DNA of 64,000 nt, taken from contig CAWAOQ010000006.1 in NCBI GenBank assembly GCA_963783785.1, positions 1 through 64,000 of the forward strand. The letters are read 5' to 3'. Positions 17,986 to 29,584 of this stretch are shown here, piece by piece. The position numbers and the translations under genes are program-made. The notes below the pieces were generated by a model. That model was not told the DNA's origin, ran no database searches, and worked only from the letters and a program-made list of their open reading frames with translations. Within the stretch, counting starts at the first letter, position 1. Every line of letters begins with the position of its first letter. This DNA comes from CADEEN01 sp963783785 (lineage in GTDB: Bacteria > Pseudomonadota > Gammaproteobacteria > Burkholderiales > Burkholderiaceae_C).

Positions 17986-19185
17986 ATGAGCGCGAGCAAC
18001 GGTGGCGGCAACATGGAGCGCGTGCTGCGCCTGATGGCGGAGAAGAACGCGTCGGACGTCTACCTGTCGGCCAACACGCCGATCCTGATCAAGATCAACG
18101 GTCAGATCCTGCAGTTGTCGGACACGCCGCTGTCGCATGCGCAGCCGCGCCAGTTGCTGGCCGAACTGTTGACACCGCAGCAGCTGGAGGAGCTGGACGA
18201 CACCGGCGAGCTCAACGTCGGCATCGGCATCACCAAGGTCGGCAGCTTCCGCCTGTCGGCGTTCCGCCAGCGCGGCTCGATCGCGGCGGTGTTCCGTTGC
18301 ATCCCGTTCGTGATCCCGACGCTCGCGTCGCTGAAGGTGCCTCCGATCCTGGGTGAGCTGGTGCTCGAGAAGCGCGGCCTGATCCTGTTGGTGGGCGCGA
18401 CCGGCACGGGCAAGAGCACCACCGTGGCGGCAATGCTCGAACAGCGCAACCAGAACCTGACGGGCCACATCCTGACGATCGAAGACCCGATCGAGTTCCT
18501 GTTCACCAACAAGAAGTCGGTGGTCAACCAGCGCGAGGTCGGGCGCGACACCAACAGCCTGCAGATCGCGCTGAAGAACGCGCTGCGCCAGGCCCCCGAC
18601 GTGATCCTGATCGGCGAGATCCGCGACCGCGAGACGATGACCTCGGCGATCTCGTACTCGCTGTCGGGCCACCTGGTGCTGGCCACGATGCACGCCAACA
18701 ACAGCTACCACGCGCTCGGCCGCATCCTGTCCTTCTACACCCCCGAGTCGCGGCCCGCGCTGCTGTCGGACCTCGCTTCGGGCCTGCGGGCGATCATGTC
18801 CCAGCGCCTGGTGCGCGCGCAGGCCGGTGGCCGCATCCCGGCGTGCGAGGTGCTGCTCAACACCAAGCTGGTGGCCGAGCTGATCGAGCAGGGCGACATC
18901 AGCGGCGTCAAGGAAGCGATGGAAAAGTCGCTGGCCGAAGGCTCGTTGACCTTCGAGGCCGACCTGGCGAGGCTGATCACCGAAGGGACGATCACCCGCG
19001 AAGAAGGCCTGGTCTTCTCCGATTCGCCGACCAACCTGTTGTGGCGCCTCGCCAACGACACCACGCCGGTGTCGCGCCAGCCGCCCAAGGCCGAGGAGAC
19101 GGATCAGTCGCTGTTCACCGAGATCGTCCTCGACGTTCGGCCTGAAGTACCGAAATCCTCGTCCAGGTTCGGTCGGCTGGCGTGA
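17986..19185 (+). CDS. pilU: PilT/PilU-family type IV pilus retraction ATPase
   Basis: A 399-residue hexameric secretion ATPase. It has an N-terminal PAS-like half (about 1-110), Walker A GATGTGKST (about 142), an Asp box, Walker B ILIGEIRDRETM and a His box with TMHANNSYHALGRI. The extended C-terminal tail rich in polar residues fits PilU rather than PilT. An in-frame ATG at 18013 (MERVLRLMAEKNASD) is an alternative start. It sits inside the dap cluster and overlaps dapE by ATGA-type coupling (19182-19185). Confidence 0.9.
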   Translation: MSASNGGGNMERVLRLMAEKNASDVYLSANTPILIKINGQILQLSDTPLSHAQPRQLLAELLTPQQLEELDDTGELNVGIGITKVGSFRLSAFRQRGSIAAVFRCIPFVIPTLASLKVPPILGELVLEKRGLILLVGATGTGKSTTVAAMLEQRNQNLTGHILTIEDPIEFLFTNKKSVVNQREVGRDTNSLQIALKNALRQAPDVILIGEIRDRETMTSAISYSLSGHLVLATMHANNSYHALGRILSFYTPESRPALLSDLASGLRAIMSQRLVRAQAGGRIPACEVLLNTKLVAELIEQGDISGVKEAMEKSLAEGSLTFEADLARLITEGTITREEGLVFSDSPTNLLWRLANDTTPVSRQPPKAEETDQSLFTEIVLDVRPEVPKSSSRFGRLA

Positions 19186-20330
19186 TGTCCGGGGCAGTCC
19201 AGCTCGCCGAAGCGCTGATCGCCCGGCCCTCGGTCACGCCCGACGACGCCGGCTGCCAGGAACTGCTGAAGACCCGGCTGGCCCCGCTGGGCTTCAGCTG
19301 CGAAACGCTGGTCTGCGGCCCCGACGCCTTCCGGGTCACCAATCTCTGGGCGATCCGTCGCGGCACGCGGCCGGGCCCGACGCTGGCCTTCGCCGGCCAC
19401 ACCGATGTGGTGCCGACCGGCCCCCTTTCGCAATGGACCAGCGACCCGTTCGTGCCGAGTCACCGCGGCGGCCAGCTCTACGGCCGCGGCGCGGCCGACA
19501 TGAAGAGCTCGATCGCCGCGATGACGGTGGCCGCCGAGGCCTTCGTGCGCGCGACGCCCGATCACGCCGGCGCGATCGCGATGTTGATCACCAGCGACGA
19601 GGAAGGCCCGTCGGTCGACGGCACGGTGCGGCTGGTCGAATTGCTGACCGCGCGCGGCGAGCGGCTCGACATGTGCATCGTCGGCGAGCCGACGTCGGTC
19701 GAGGCGCTCGGCGACATGATCAAGAACGGCCGCCGCGGCACGCTGTCGGGCAGGCTCACCGTCAAGGGCATCCAGGGCCATGTCGCCTACCCGCAGCTGG
19801 CCCGCAACCCGATCCACCAGTTCGCGCCGGCACTGGCCGAACTCACGGCCACCGAATGGGACGGCGGCAACGCCTTCTTCCCGCCGACGACGTTCCAGGT
19901 GTCCAACTTCCATGCCGGCGCCGGCGTCGGCAACGTGATCCCGGGCGAGGCGGTGGTCGACTTCAACTTCCGCTTCTCCACCGAGAGCACGGCCGAGAGC
20001 CTGCAGGCGCGGGTGCACGCGCTGCTGGTTCGGCACGGGCTGACGTTCGACCTGGCATGGACGCTCGGCGGCCAGCCCTTCCTGACCACGCCGGGCACCC
20101 TGACCGACGCGGTCGGCGCCGCGATCGAGGCCGAATGCGGCCACCGCCCGGTGCTGTCGACGACCGGCGGCACGTCGGACGGGCGTTTCATTGCGACAAT
20201 CTGCCCGCAGGTGATCGAGCTGGGCCCGCGCAATGCGAGCATCCACAAGATCGACGAGCATGTGGAGGCCGCCGATATCGAGCGCCTGGCCAACATCTAC
20301 CGCGGCGTACTGGAGCGACTGCTGACGTGA
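19182..20330 (+). CDS. dapE: succinyl-diaminopimelate desuccinylase
   Basis: A 382-residue dinuclear zinc M20 hydrolase releasing LL-DAP. The metal ligand motifs are FAGHTDVVP, GRGAADMKSS and TSDEEGPSVDGT, and the dimerisation/lid domain lies in the middle third. The C terminus has NASIHKIDEHV. The ATG overlaps the pilU stop and the TGA overlaps the GTG start of prmB. The order dapC-dapD-pilU-dapE puts three lysine genes around one pilus gene. Confidence 0.95.
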   Translation: MMSGAVQLAEALIARPSVTPDDAGCQELLKTRLAPLGFSCETLVCGPDAFRVTNLWAIRRGTRPGPTLAFAGHTDVVPTGPLSQWTSDPFVPSHRGGQLYGRGAADMKSSIAAMTVAAEAFVRATPDHAGAIAMLITSDEEGPSVDGTVRLVELLTARGERLDMCIVGEPTSVEALGDMIKNGRRGTLSGRLTVKGIQGHVAYPQLARNPIHQFAPALAELTATEWDGGNAFFPPTTFQVSNFHAGAGVGNVIPGEAVVDFNFRFSTESTAESLQARVHALLVRHGLTFDLAWTLGGQPFLTTPGTLTDAVGAAIEAECGHRPVLSTTGGTSDGRFIATICPQVIELGPRNASIHKIDEHVEAADIERLANIYRGVLERLLT

Positions 20331-21193
20331 CTTTGATCGAGATGATCGAGCGCCAGAGCGCCCGCCTCACCCAGGCGGGCGTTTCGTTTGGGCACGGCAC
20401 GACCAACGCCTTCGACGAAGCGGTGTGGCTGGTGCTGTGGCGCCTCGGGCTGCCGCTCGACGACCTCGACAGCGTGGCGGCACGCGAACTCGGCGCCAGC
20501 GACATCGCGGCGATCGAGGCCCTCGTCGACGAGCGCATCGCCAGCCGCAAGCCCGCCGCCTACCTGACGCACGAGGCCTGGCTGCAAGGCGTGCCGTTCT
20601 ACGTCGACGAGCGCGCGATCGTGCCGCGCTCGTTGATCGCCGAGGTGATTGCCGACGGCACGCTCGACGCCTGGCTGCCGAGCCACACCCGGCGCGTGCT
20701 CGACCTCTGCACCGGCAATGGCAGCCTGGCCGTGCTGGCCGCGTTGGCGTGGCCCGAGGTGACCGTCGATGCCGCCGATCTCAGCGGCACCGCGCTGGCG
20801 GTGGCGCGCATCAACATCGACAAGCATGGCCTCGCCGATCGCATCACGCTGCACCAGGGCGACGGCCTGACGGCCGTCGCCAACCGGCGCTACGACGCGA
20901 TCCTGTGCAACCCGCCGTATGTGAGCACCGCATCGATGCTCGCGCTGCCGGCCGAATACCGTGCCGAGCCGAGGCTGGCGCTGGCCGGAGGCGCCGACGG
21001 CATGGACTTCATTCGCACCTTCATCGCGCGCGCTCCGGACCACATGACCGAACACGCCGTGCTGGTGCTGGAAATCGGCCACGAACGCGCTCACTTCGAG
21101 ACCGCCTTCCCGACGCTCGAAGCGGTCTGGCTGCCGACCAGCGCCGGCGAAGACCAGTTGCTGCTGTTCACCCGCGAGGCGCTCACCCGCTGA
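20327..21193 (+). CDS. prmB: ribosomal protein L3 glutamine N5-methyltransferase
   Basis: A 288-residue HemK-family methyltransferase starting with GTG, overlapping the dapE stop as GTGA. The N-terminal helical domain is followed by the SAM loop VLDLCTGNGSLAVLAA and the catalytic CNPPYV motif. The N-terminal TNAFDEAVWLVLW and PAAYLTHEAWLQG features fit PrmB (L3-specific) rather than PrmC (release factors). It stands last in the dap run. Confidence 0.9.
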   Translation: MTLIEMIERQSARLTQAGVSFGHGTTNAFDEAVWLVLWRLGLPLDDLDSVAARELGASDIAAIEALVDERIASRKPAAYLTHEAWLQGVPFYVDERAIVPRSLIAEVIADGTLDAWLPSHTRRVLDLCTGNGSLAVLAALAWPEVTVDAADLSGTALAVARINIDKHGLADRITLHQGDGLTAVANRRYDAILCNPPYVSTASMLALPAEYRAEPRLALAGGADGMDFIRTFIARAPDHMTEHAVLVLEIGHERAHFETAFPTLEAVWLPTSAGEDQLLLFTREALTR

Positions 21194-21210
21194 ACCAGGA
21201 CAATCCGATC

Positions 21211-22226
21211 ATGAAAGCTGCCGTCCTCCAGGCCTTTGGCCAACCCCTCGCGCTGCTCGACCTGCCCACCCCCGAGCCGCTGGCCGACGAAGTCCTGATC
21301 AAGGTCGAGGCCTGCGGCGTGTGCCACTCCGACCTGCACATCGTCGACGGCGACACGCCCGGCTTCAAGGCCGGCACCAAGGCGCAACTGATCCCGGGCC
21401 ACGAAGTGGTCGGCCACGTGGTCGCCCGCGGTGCGGCGGTCACGCACCTGGCCGTCGGCCAGCGCGTCGGCGTGGCCTGGCTGCACCATGCCTGCGGCCA
21501 GTGCGATCTGTGCACGTCGGGCCGCGAGAACCTGTGCCGCAAGGGCACGGTCACCGGCATGACGGTCGACGGCGGCTACGCCGAATTCATGCGCGCCAAG
21601 GCCAGCCATGCGCTGCCGATTCCGGATTCGCTCAGTGCCGTCGAGGCGGCGCCGCTGTTCTGCGCCGGCGTCACCAGTTACCGCGCGCTGCACAACGCCG
21701 GCGTCGGCCCCGGCCAGCGCGTCGCGGTGGTCGGCGTCGGCGGGCTCGGCCATCTGGCGCTGCAGATCGCGCTGGCGCAAGGTGCCGAGGTGGTGGCGCT
21801 CGATGTGGCCGACGACAAGCTCGCGGCCGCACGCGCACTGGGCGCGGCGCATGTGTTCGACGCCCGCTCGCCCGACACGCCGAAGGCCGTGCGCACGCTC
21901 GGCGGCGTGCACGTGGCCGTCGTGACCTCCGCCGCGCGCGCCGCGGTCGACCTCGCCTTCAAGTGCCTGCGCCCTTCCGGCACGCTGGCCATCGTCGGGC
22001 TGCCGCCCGAGCCGCTGCAGTTCTCGGCGCTGGCCATCGTCAGCGGCGAGTTCCGCATCGTCGGCAACGCGGTCGGCACGCGCGACGACCTGCGCGCCAC
22101 GCTGGCGCTGGCGGCCGCCGGCAAGCTGCGCTGCCACTGCCACACCCGCCCGCTGGCCGAGGCCAACGCCGCGCTCGACGACCTGCGCGCCGGCCGCGTG
22201 CAGGGCCGCACGGTGCTCGTCAACGC

Positions 22227-22230
<4 letters not shown>
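21211..22230 (+). CDS. zinc-dependent alcohol dehydrogenase (AdhP-like)
   Basis: A 339-residue MDR enzyme. The catalytic zinc site is in CGVCHSDLH and GHEVVGHV, and the structural zinc is held by four Cys in HACGQCDLCTSGRENLC. The NAD(P)-binding loop is VGVGGLGHLALQIA. The sequence is close to ethanol-active AdhP/AdhA proteins. It begins 17 bases after prmB, and its TGA overlaps the ATG of the ABC-F gene. Confidence 0.92.
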
Positions 22231-24307
<2,077 letters not shown>

Positions 24308-24311
24308 CCGA

Positions 24312-25812
24312 TCAGCCCAGCGCCACCGCGCTGGCTTCCGGATAGAGCCGCTCGCAGCAAGCGCACGCACAGGTCACCGATCAATGCCTGCAGCGGCTGC
24401 TGCAGCGTGTCGGTGTCGCGCTTGGACGCCGCGCTCGCCTGCGCGAGCAGCGCCTCGCGTTGCTGCCAGAGGGCCGCGATGTCCGACGCCCGCTCGGCCA
24501 CCACCTGCGTCACCGCCGCGGTCCACGCGGCCGGCGGGTCTTGCGCCACCCAGGCGCCGCGGCCGCGGCCGTGGTGCGCAACGGCCAGGTAGCCGAGCAG
24601 CGCCGCCGACAACAGCCCATCGAGCACGCTGCGGTCCCAGGCCACCACCGGCTGGTCGAGGCCGCGCACGCGGTTGACGCCGTGCGCTGCGCCGGCCGCC
24701 GTCAACGCGCCGATCACGCCACCGGCCAGCAGCCCGCCGCCCAGCGTCAGGCCGCCGGTGGCGATGTCGGCCTTCAGCCCGGCCAGCGCGCCGGTGACCA
24801 GCCCGCCCCACAGCGCGGCGCGGCCTTCGTTGAGCGGCTGGCGCAGCGCGTAGTGGCGAGCGAGCCGGCCCAGCACTTCGTCGCCGGCGCCGCCGTCGAG
24901 CCCGTGCAGTCGGATCAGCACATCGGTGGAGGCGCGCACGTCGGCGTCGAGCCGTCCGGCAAGCTCGGCCATCGCGCGCTCGCTGGCGCTGCCGGCGTCG
25001 CCGTTGTGCAAGCCCAGCAACGTGCCCAGCGCACGCAGCGAACCGCGCCAGCCCTGCGACGTCGCGACCTCGCGATCGAGCGCCGCGCGCGCCAGGCGCC
25101 GCGCCAGCTCGGCCATCGCGGCCCGCCAGGTCGCGACCTGCCGCTCGTGCCAGGCCGCGCGCAGCCGCTTGAAGGCCAGCCGGTGCGCCACGGGCACCGC
25201 ACTGCCCACCGCCTGCCACAGCACGCCCTCCTGCACCCAGCAGCGGGTGAACGCGTCGAGCGGCAGCACCGCATGAACGCCCTTCGCGGCATGCAGTCGC
25301 GCGGCCCAGCGCTCGACTTGCCGTGCCTCGCCGTCGGCGGCGGCACCGGCAGGCCCGAGCTGGTTCAGCAGCACGATGACCGGCTTGCCGATCAGCGCGA
25401 GCACCCGCAGTTCGGCATCGAGGTAGCCCGCATCCTCGGGGGCCTCGGAGGCGTTGACGAGGTAGAGCACGACGTCGGCCTGCTCGAGCACGTTGCGCAG
25501 CGCACGCTGGCTCGACCAGAAGGCGCGGTCGCGCCAGCGGTCCCACACCTCGCTGAGGAACCAGCCGATCGGGTTGCCGGCCAGCGCCAGCCGCTTGGCC
25601 AGCCGCAGGCTGTCGCCGAAGCCCGGCGTGTCCCACAGCATCAGGCGGTCGCCCGTGGCCGATTCGACCAGCACATGGGCCTCGGCGGCCTCGGTCACAT
25701 GGGCGGCGTCGCGCACCTCGCCGATGTCGCGGCCCAGCAGCGTGCGCGCCAGCGTGGTCTTGCCGACGTTGGTGTGCGACACCAGGCTCAGCGCGATCGT
25801 CGTCGGCGCCAT
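24312..25812 (-). CDS. DUF3482 GTPase, frameshifted near the C terminus
   Basis: About 500 residues. The GTPase domain has G1 SHTNVGKTTLA (about residue 14), G3 LWDTPGFGDS and G4 LLNQLGP, then a long helical region and a hydrophobic glycine-rich hairpin (GGLTLGGGLLAGGVIGALTAAGA) typical of DUF3482. Near 24353 one extra base breaks the frame; after it ERLYPEASAVALG reads to a stop at 24312. It is coupled by ATGA to the DUF2868 gene. This pair is common in beta/gammaproteobacteria; the role is unknown. It converges on the ABC-F gene with four bases between stops. Confidence 0.85.
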
Positions 25813-27266
25813 CACGCGGCCCCCGCGGGCGCAGCCAGATCGGCAAAGCGCGGCGCCGGCAACGACAGCTCGTCGAGCAGCTGCTGCCAGGCCTCGCGCC
25901 GCTGGGCCAGGCGCCTGGCGCCGTCGGCCGTCGCCGCGAAGCGCTGGCGAAAGCCCGATTCGTCGACCACCACGTGCAAGGTGCAGCGCGCCGGCAGCAG
26001 GCGTGCAAGTGCACGCAGGAACACGCCATGCACTTCGCGCTCCGGCGTCGCGGTCAGCGCGAACAGCGCGACCACCGTGTCGGCCAACTCCGTCGGCAGC
26101 CCCTGCGGAAACTTGTCCTCCGCGCCCAGCGGCAGCGGCTCGGCCAGTTGTGGTTGCACGCGCGGGCCGAGCGCCTCGGTCAATGCCGCGGCCAGGCCGG
26201 CCTGCTGCGGCGCGCCGAGGCGGTAGCTGTACGGCAGCACCGTCACCGGTTGCGGCGCCGTTTGCAGCGCGCGCTGCAGCCGCACGAAGTACGGCTCGTC
26301 GAGCGGCAGTGCGAGTTGCCGTGCGGCCTGGCGCGCTCGCAGCGCGCTCCAGAGGGCCAGCAGCAGGCGCGGCACGACGATCGCGCCCGCCAGCGTCAAC
26401 GCGTACAGATGGATCCAGCGTGCGGCACCCTCGCCACCGCCGTCGGCCCAGCGCAGCCGCGCCAGCGCCGGCACGTCCGGCAGCGCGATGCCGCTGACGG
26501 CCGAGGCCGGCCCCAACACCGCGCCGAGCAACGCGTGGACTTCGCCGGCGCCGAGGAAGGTGCTGTCCCAGCCGGCGCGATAGTCGAACACCAGGCCGCG
26601 CAGGTACATCGACGACACGACGCCGAGCGTCAGCAGCGCGGCCCCGGCATGCAGCAGCGCCATCGTGCGACGCTGCCGCCGCACGGCCGTGACCGCCGAC
26701 CACTGGCTCGCGAAGCGGGCCTGGACCGCGGCCACCCATTTGCGATCGGCGTCGAGCGGCCAGCGGGCCGACGCCGCGAAGCGCTTGCCGAGCGCGTCAG
26801 CCCAGTCGCGCAGCCCATGCCATGGGCCACGGCCCGCGCCGGGCCCGGGGCGCCACAGCGCGGCCACCAGCAGCGCGGCATAGACGACCGCGTTCCACAG
26901 CAGCAGCAGCACCGTCACCAGGGTTTGCGGCAGCAGGTCGACGCGATGCAACGCGGTGAACGCATCGCCGGCCATGCCGACGACGTAGGCCAGCACCAGC
27001 AGCAGCGTGGCCCACGCGCCCGCACGGCCTGCGGGCCGTGCAGCGATGCGGTACCACTGCGGGTCGCGCCCGGCCAGGCGCCCCAGGCCGAGTTGCGCGC
27101 GCCGAACGACAAACGCCGACGCACCGCCTTGCTCGCCGACTTCGTGCCGCGCCTCGCTGCTGGCCCACGCCGCGTCGGCCGGCGTCCACGGCGACGCCGC
27201 CGGCCCGGCATCGGCGGTCTCGACCGCTTGCAGCAGCAGCACGTGGCGGACGTCGGAGGGATTCAT
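25812..27266 (-). CDS. DUF2868 membrane protein
   Basis: A 484-residue protein with about four predicted transmembrane helices: near residues 85-110 (WATLLLVLAYVVGMAG), 120-145 (LVTVLLLLWNAVVYAALLVAAL), 235-255 (LLHAGAALLTLGVV) and 320-340 (LYALTLAGAIVVPRLLLAL). The start ATG at 27266 follows from the conserved N terminus MNPSDVRHVLLLQAVE. It is always next to the DUF3482 GTPase in genomes I know, suggesting a membrane GTPase complex. No enzymatic motif is visible. Confidence 0.8.
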   Translation of the reverse strand: MNPSDVRHVLLLQAVETADAGPAASPWTPADAAWASSEARHEVGEQGGASAFVVRRAQLGLGRLAGRDPQWYRIAARPAGRAGAWATLLLVLAYVVGMAGDAFTALHRVDLLPQTLVTVLLLLWNAVVYAALLVAALWRPGPGAGRGPWHGLRDWADALGKRFAASARWPLDADRKWVAAVQARFASQWSAVTAVRRQRRTMALLHAGAALLTLGVVSSMYLRGLVFDYRAGWDSTFLGAGEVHALLGAVLGPASAVSGIALPDVPALARLRWADGGGEGAARWIHLYALTLAGAIVVPRLLLALWSALRARQAARQLALPLDEPYFVRLQRALQTAPQPVTVLPYSYRLGAPQQAGLAAALTEALGPRVQPQLAEPLPLGAEDKFPQGLPTELADTVVALFALTATPEREVHGVFLRALARLLPARCTLHVVVDESGFRQRFAATADGARRLAQRREAWQQLLDELSLPAPRFADLAAPAGAA

Positions 27267-27404
27267 GGCGCGTGTCGGCAGGGCCTCGGTGCGACGACGA
27301 AGGGCGACGGCATCGACCGATGCCGCCGCGGTGTCGCAGCGATTGTGCGGGACGGCGGGCCAACGCCGCTCAGCCACCCCGGCGGGCGTGGCCCTGCGCG
27401 GGGC

Positions 27405-28019
27405 TCAGCGCGACGCCAGGCAGCCGGTGCCGTTGAGCGTCTGCTCGAAGGCCTGCACGGCCGGCTGGCCGGCCTTGCGCAGCGACTCGTAGCGCTCGCG
27501 GCAGGCCTGCGGGCAGCACGCCATGCTGCTGCCGTCGAGCCAGGGTTGGGCCGACGTGCAGCGTGGCGCCGACGCGAAACACGTGTCGAGCGACTTGCCG
27601 GGCGGGTTGACGCAGTGCGTGACGAGCGTGCCGCAGGCGGCGAGCACGTGCGCCGGGCCCAGCTTGCCGGCATCGGGCACGCTCACACCGCCCTGCACGA
27701 CCGGCGACACACCGCCAGGCCGCCCTGAAGCGGATGCTTTCGCTGATGCCTGCGCTGATCCCTGCGCTGATCCCTGCGGGGATGCCTGCGCCGATGCCGG
27801 CGCCGATCCCGGCACCGATGCCGACGCGGCCTCGGCCGGTGCGGGCAAGCGCGTGCCGCTGCGGTCGATCACCGCGGCAGTCGAATTTCCCGGCTCGCAA
27901 CGGCGGTCGGAATACGACACCTTGCCGTTCGCGTCGACGCAGCGGTAGGCGCCTGCCTCGGCGCCCGCCAACGCAACGAAGGCCAGCAGGGCCACGGCGA
28001 TGCGCCTGAAGTTGGTCAT
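27405..28019 (-). CDS. DUF4124-containing secreted Cys-rich protein
   Basis: A 204-residue exported protein. A signal peptide (about 1-23, LLAFVALAGAEAGA) is followed by a DUF4124 domain (YRCVDANGKVSYSDRRC), which is usually periplasmic. A Ser/Ala/Gln linker (about 60-95) is encoded by seven 12-base repeats, and a C-terminal domain with eight Cys (AACGTLVTHC, CCPQACRERY) may be disulfide-bonded. The function is unknown. 138 bases of nothing recognisable separate it from the DUF2868 start. Confidence 0.75.
   Translation of the reverse strand: MTNFRRIAVALLAFVALAGAEAGAYRCVDANGKVSYSDRRCEPGNSTAAVIDRSGTRLPAPAEAASASVPGSAPASAQASPQGSAQGSAQASAKASASGRPGGVSPVVQGGVSVPDAGKLGPAHVLAACGTLVTHCVNPPGKSLDTCFASAPRCTSAQPWLDGSSMACCPQACRERYESLRKAGQPAVQAFEQTLNGTGCLASR
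27742..27825. repeat. seven imperfect 12-bp tandem repeats in the DUF4124 gene
   Basis: Units of the type GCTGATGCCTGC recur seven times with one to three differences. They are in frame and encode Ser-Ala-Gln-Ala/Gly steps of the flexible linker. A 12-bp period in frame means copy-number change alters linker length without breaking the protein. Confidence 0.85.
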
Positions 28020-28243
28020 GTTCGATCCCCTCTGCTCGCCACCGCCCGTGCCGGTCCCTGCGACCTCGTCGATACATGGGCCTGGTGGCGGCGCCCTGTC
28101 TGGCGCCACGACACCCTTGTAGCGCGCGGCGGCCGAAGGGGCCAGCGTGGCGGCCCCCGCGTTCGCGGGTATCGCGGGCCCGCAAGCATGGGGCGGGGCC
28201 TCGCCGGCGGCCGGCCCGGTGGGCGCCTCAGGGGATGTGGCGG

Positions 28244-29584
28244 CTACTGCTCGCGCCCGGCGCGGCGCAGCACCTGCGTCACCGGCTCGACCAGGTACTG
28301 CAGCGGCGTGCGCTGCTCGCCCTTGATGAACACCTCGGCCGGCATGCCGGCCTGCAGCTTGATCTCGCCGGCGTGCGCCAGCGATTTCGCATCGGCCTCG
28401 ACCATCGCCACGTAGTACGGCTGGTTGGTGGCGCGGTCGACCAGGCGGTCGGGCGAGACGTAGAACACCTTGCCCTCGACCAGGTGCGTGGTGCGGTACT
28501 TGAACGCGGTGAAGCGGATCTCGGCCGGCTGGCCCTGCTGCACGCGGCTCACGTCTTCGGTGCGGATGTGGGCCTCGACCATCAGCCGCGGATCGGTGGG
28601 CACGATGTCGGCGATCGGCTCGCGCGGCGACACCACCGTGCCCGGCGACGTGAACTTCAGGTTCATCACCTCGCCGGCGGCCGGCGCGACGATCACCTGG
28701 CGCTTCGACGCGTCGGTGGTCTTGCGCTGCTCCTGCTGGATCTCGGACAACCGCGAGCTCGTCACCTTCAACTGGTCGCTGGCCTGCTGGCGGTACTCGC
28801 CTTCGAGCGATTTGATGCGCAGGCCGTTGTCGATCAGCCGCTGCTCGGCGCGCGCCAGCTCGGAGCGCCGCTCCTCGACCTTGACGCCGTAGTCGGCGAC
28901 GACGGCCTCGAGCTGCGAAATCCGCGCGGGCGAGATGAAGCCGTCCTTCAGCAGGTTGCGGTTGGTCTCGAGCTCGGCCTTCTGGTGGCGCAGCGATTCG
29001 CCGGCCTGCACGATCTGCGCACTCAGCGCCTCGCGCTCCTGGGCCACCTTGTCCTGCTGCGCACGCAGCAGCGCGATCTGCCCGACCAGCGCCTCGCGCC
29101 GCGCGACAAACAGCGCCTTCTCCTTGGCCACCTGCTCGGCCACGCGCTCATCGGCCGCCGCCGCGGCCGTCACCTCGGGCGGCCAACTGATCGACGACGA
29201 CAGCGCCTGCTCGGCCTCCAGCCGCGCCGCGCTGGCGCGCTCGGCCGCCACGCGGTACGTGAGCCGGTTCATGTCGGCATCCACCGACACGTCGCCCAGC
29301 ACCAGCAGCGGCTGGCCCAGCTCCACGCGCTGGCCGTCGCGCACCAGCACCTCGCGCACCGTGCCGCCCTCGGCATGCTGCACCGGGCGGCGGTCGAGAT
29401 CGACCTTGACGAAGGCGCCGGCGACCACCGCCGAAGACAGCGGCGCATAGGCCATCCAGCCGAGCACCGGCGCCAGGCCGAGCACCAGCACCCATCCGGC
29501 CGCGCGCGCCAGGCGGCTGGCCTCGGCCTGCTGCGTGCGCAGCGGCGCGCCGGCGTCACCGGGCAGCGTCAACGCGGCGCTCAT
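28244..29584 (-). CDS. HlyD-family type I secretion periplasmic adaptor
   Basis: A 446-residue membrane fusion protein. It has a short cytoplasmic N terminus, one transmembrane helix (about 29-50, WVLVLGLAPVLGWMAYA), a biotinyl-lipoyl half (EGGTVREVLVRDGQRV), long alpha-hairpin coiled coils (about 100-290) and a C-terminal beta-barrel with the conserved VIVAPAAGEVMNLKF region. It bridges the inner-membrane ATPase to a TolC-like channel. Its ATG overlaps the ATPase stop (ATGA). No outer-membrane TolC gene is in the window. Confidence 0.93.
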   Translation of the reverse strand: MSAALTLPGDAGAPLRTQQAEASRLARAAGWVLVLGLAPVLGWMAYAPLSSAVVAGAFVKVDLDRRPVQHAEGGTVREVLVRDGQRVELGQPLLVLGDVSVDADMNRLTYRVAAERASAARLEAEQALSSSISWPPEVTAAAAADERVAEQVAKEKALFVARREALVGQIALLRAQQDKVAQEREALSAQIVQAGESLRHQKAELETNRNLLKDGFISPARISQLEAVVADYGVKVEERRSELARAEQRLIDNGLRIKSLEGEYRQQASDQLKVTSSRLSEIQQEQRKTTDASKRQVIVAPAAGEVMNLKFTSPGTVVSPREPIADIVPTDPRLMVEAHIRTEDVSRVQQGQPAEIRFTAFKYRTTHLVEGKVFYVSPDRLVDRATNQPYYVAMVEADAKSLAHAGEIKLQAGMPAEVFIKGEQRTPLQYLVEPVTQVLRRAGREQ

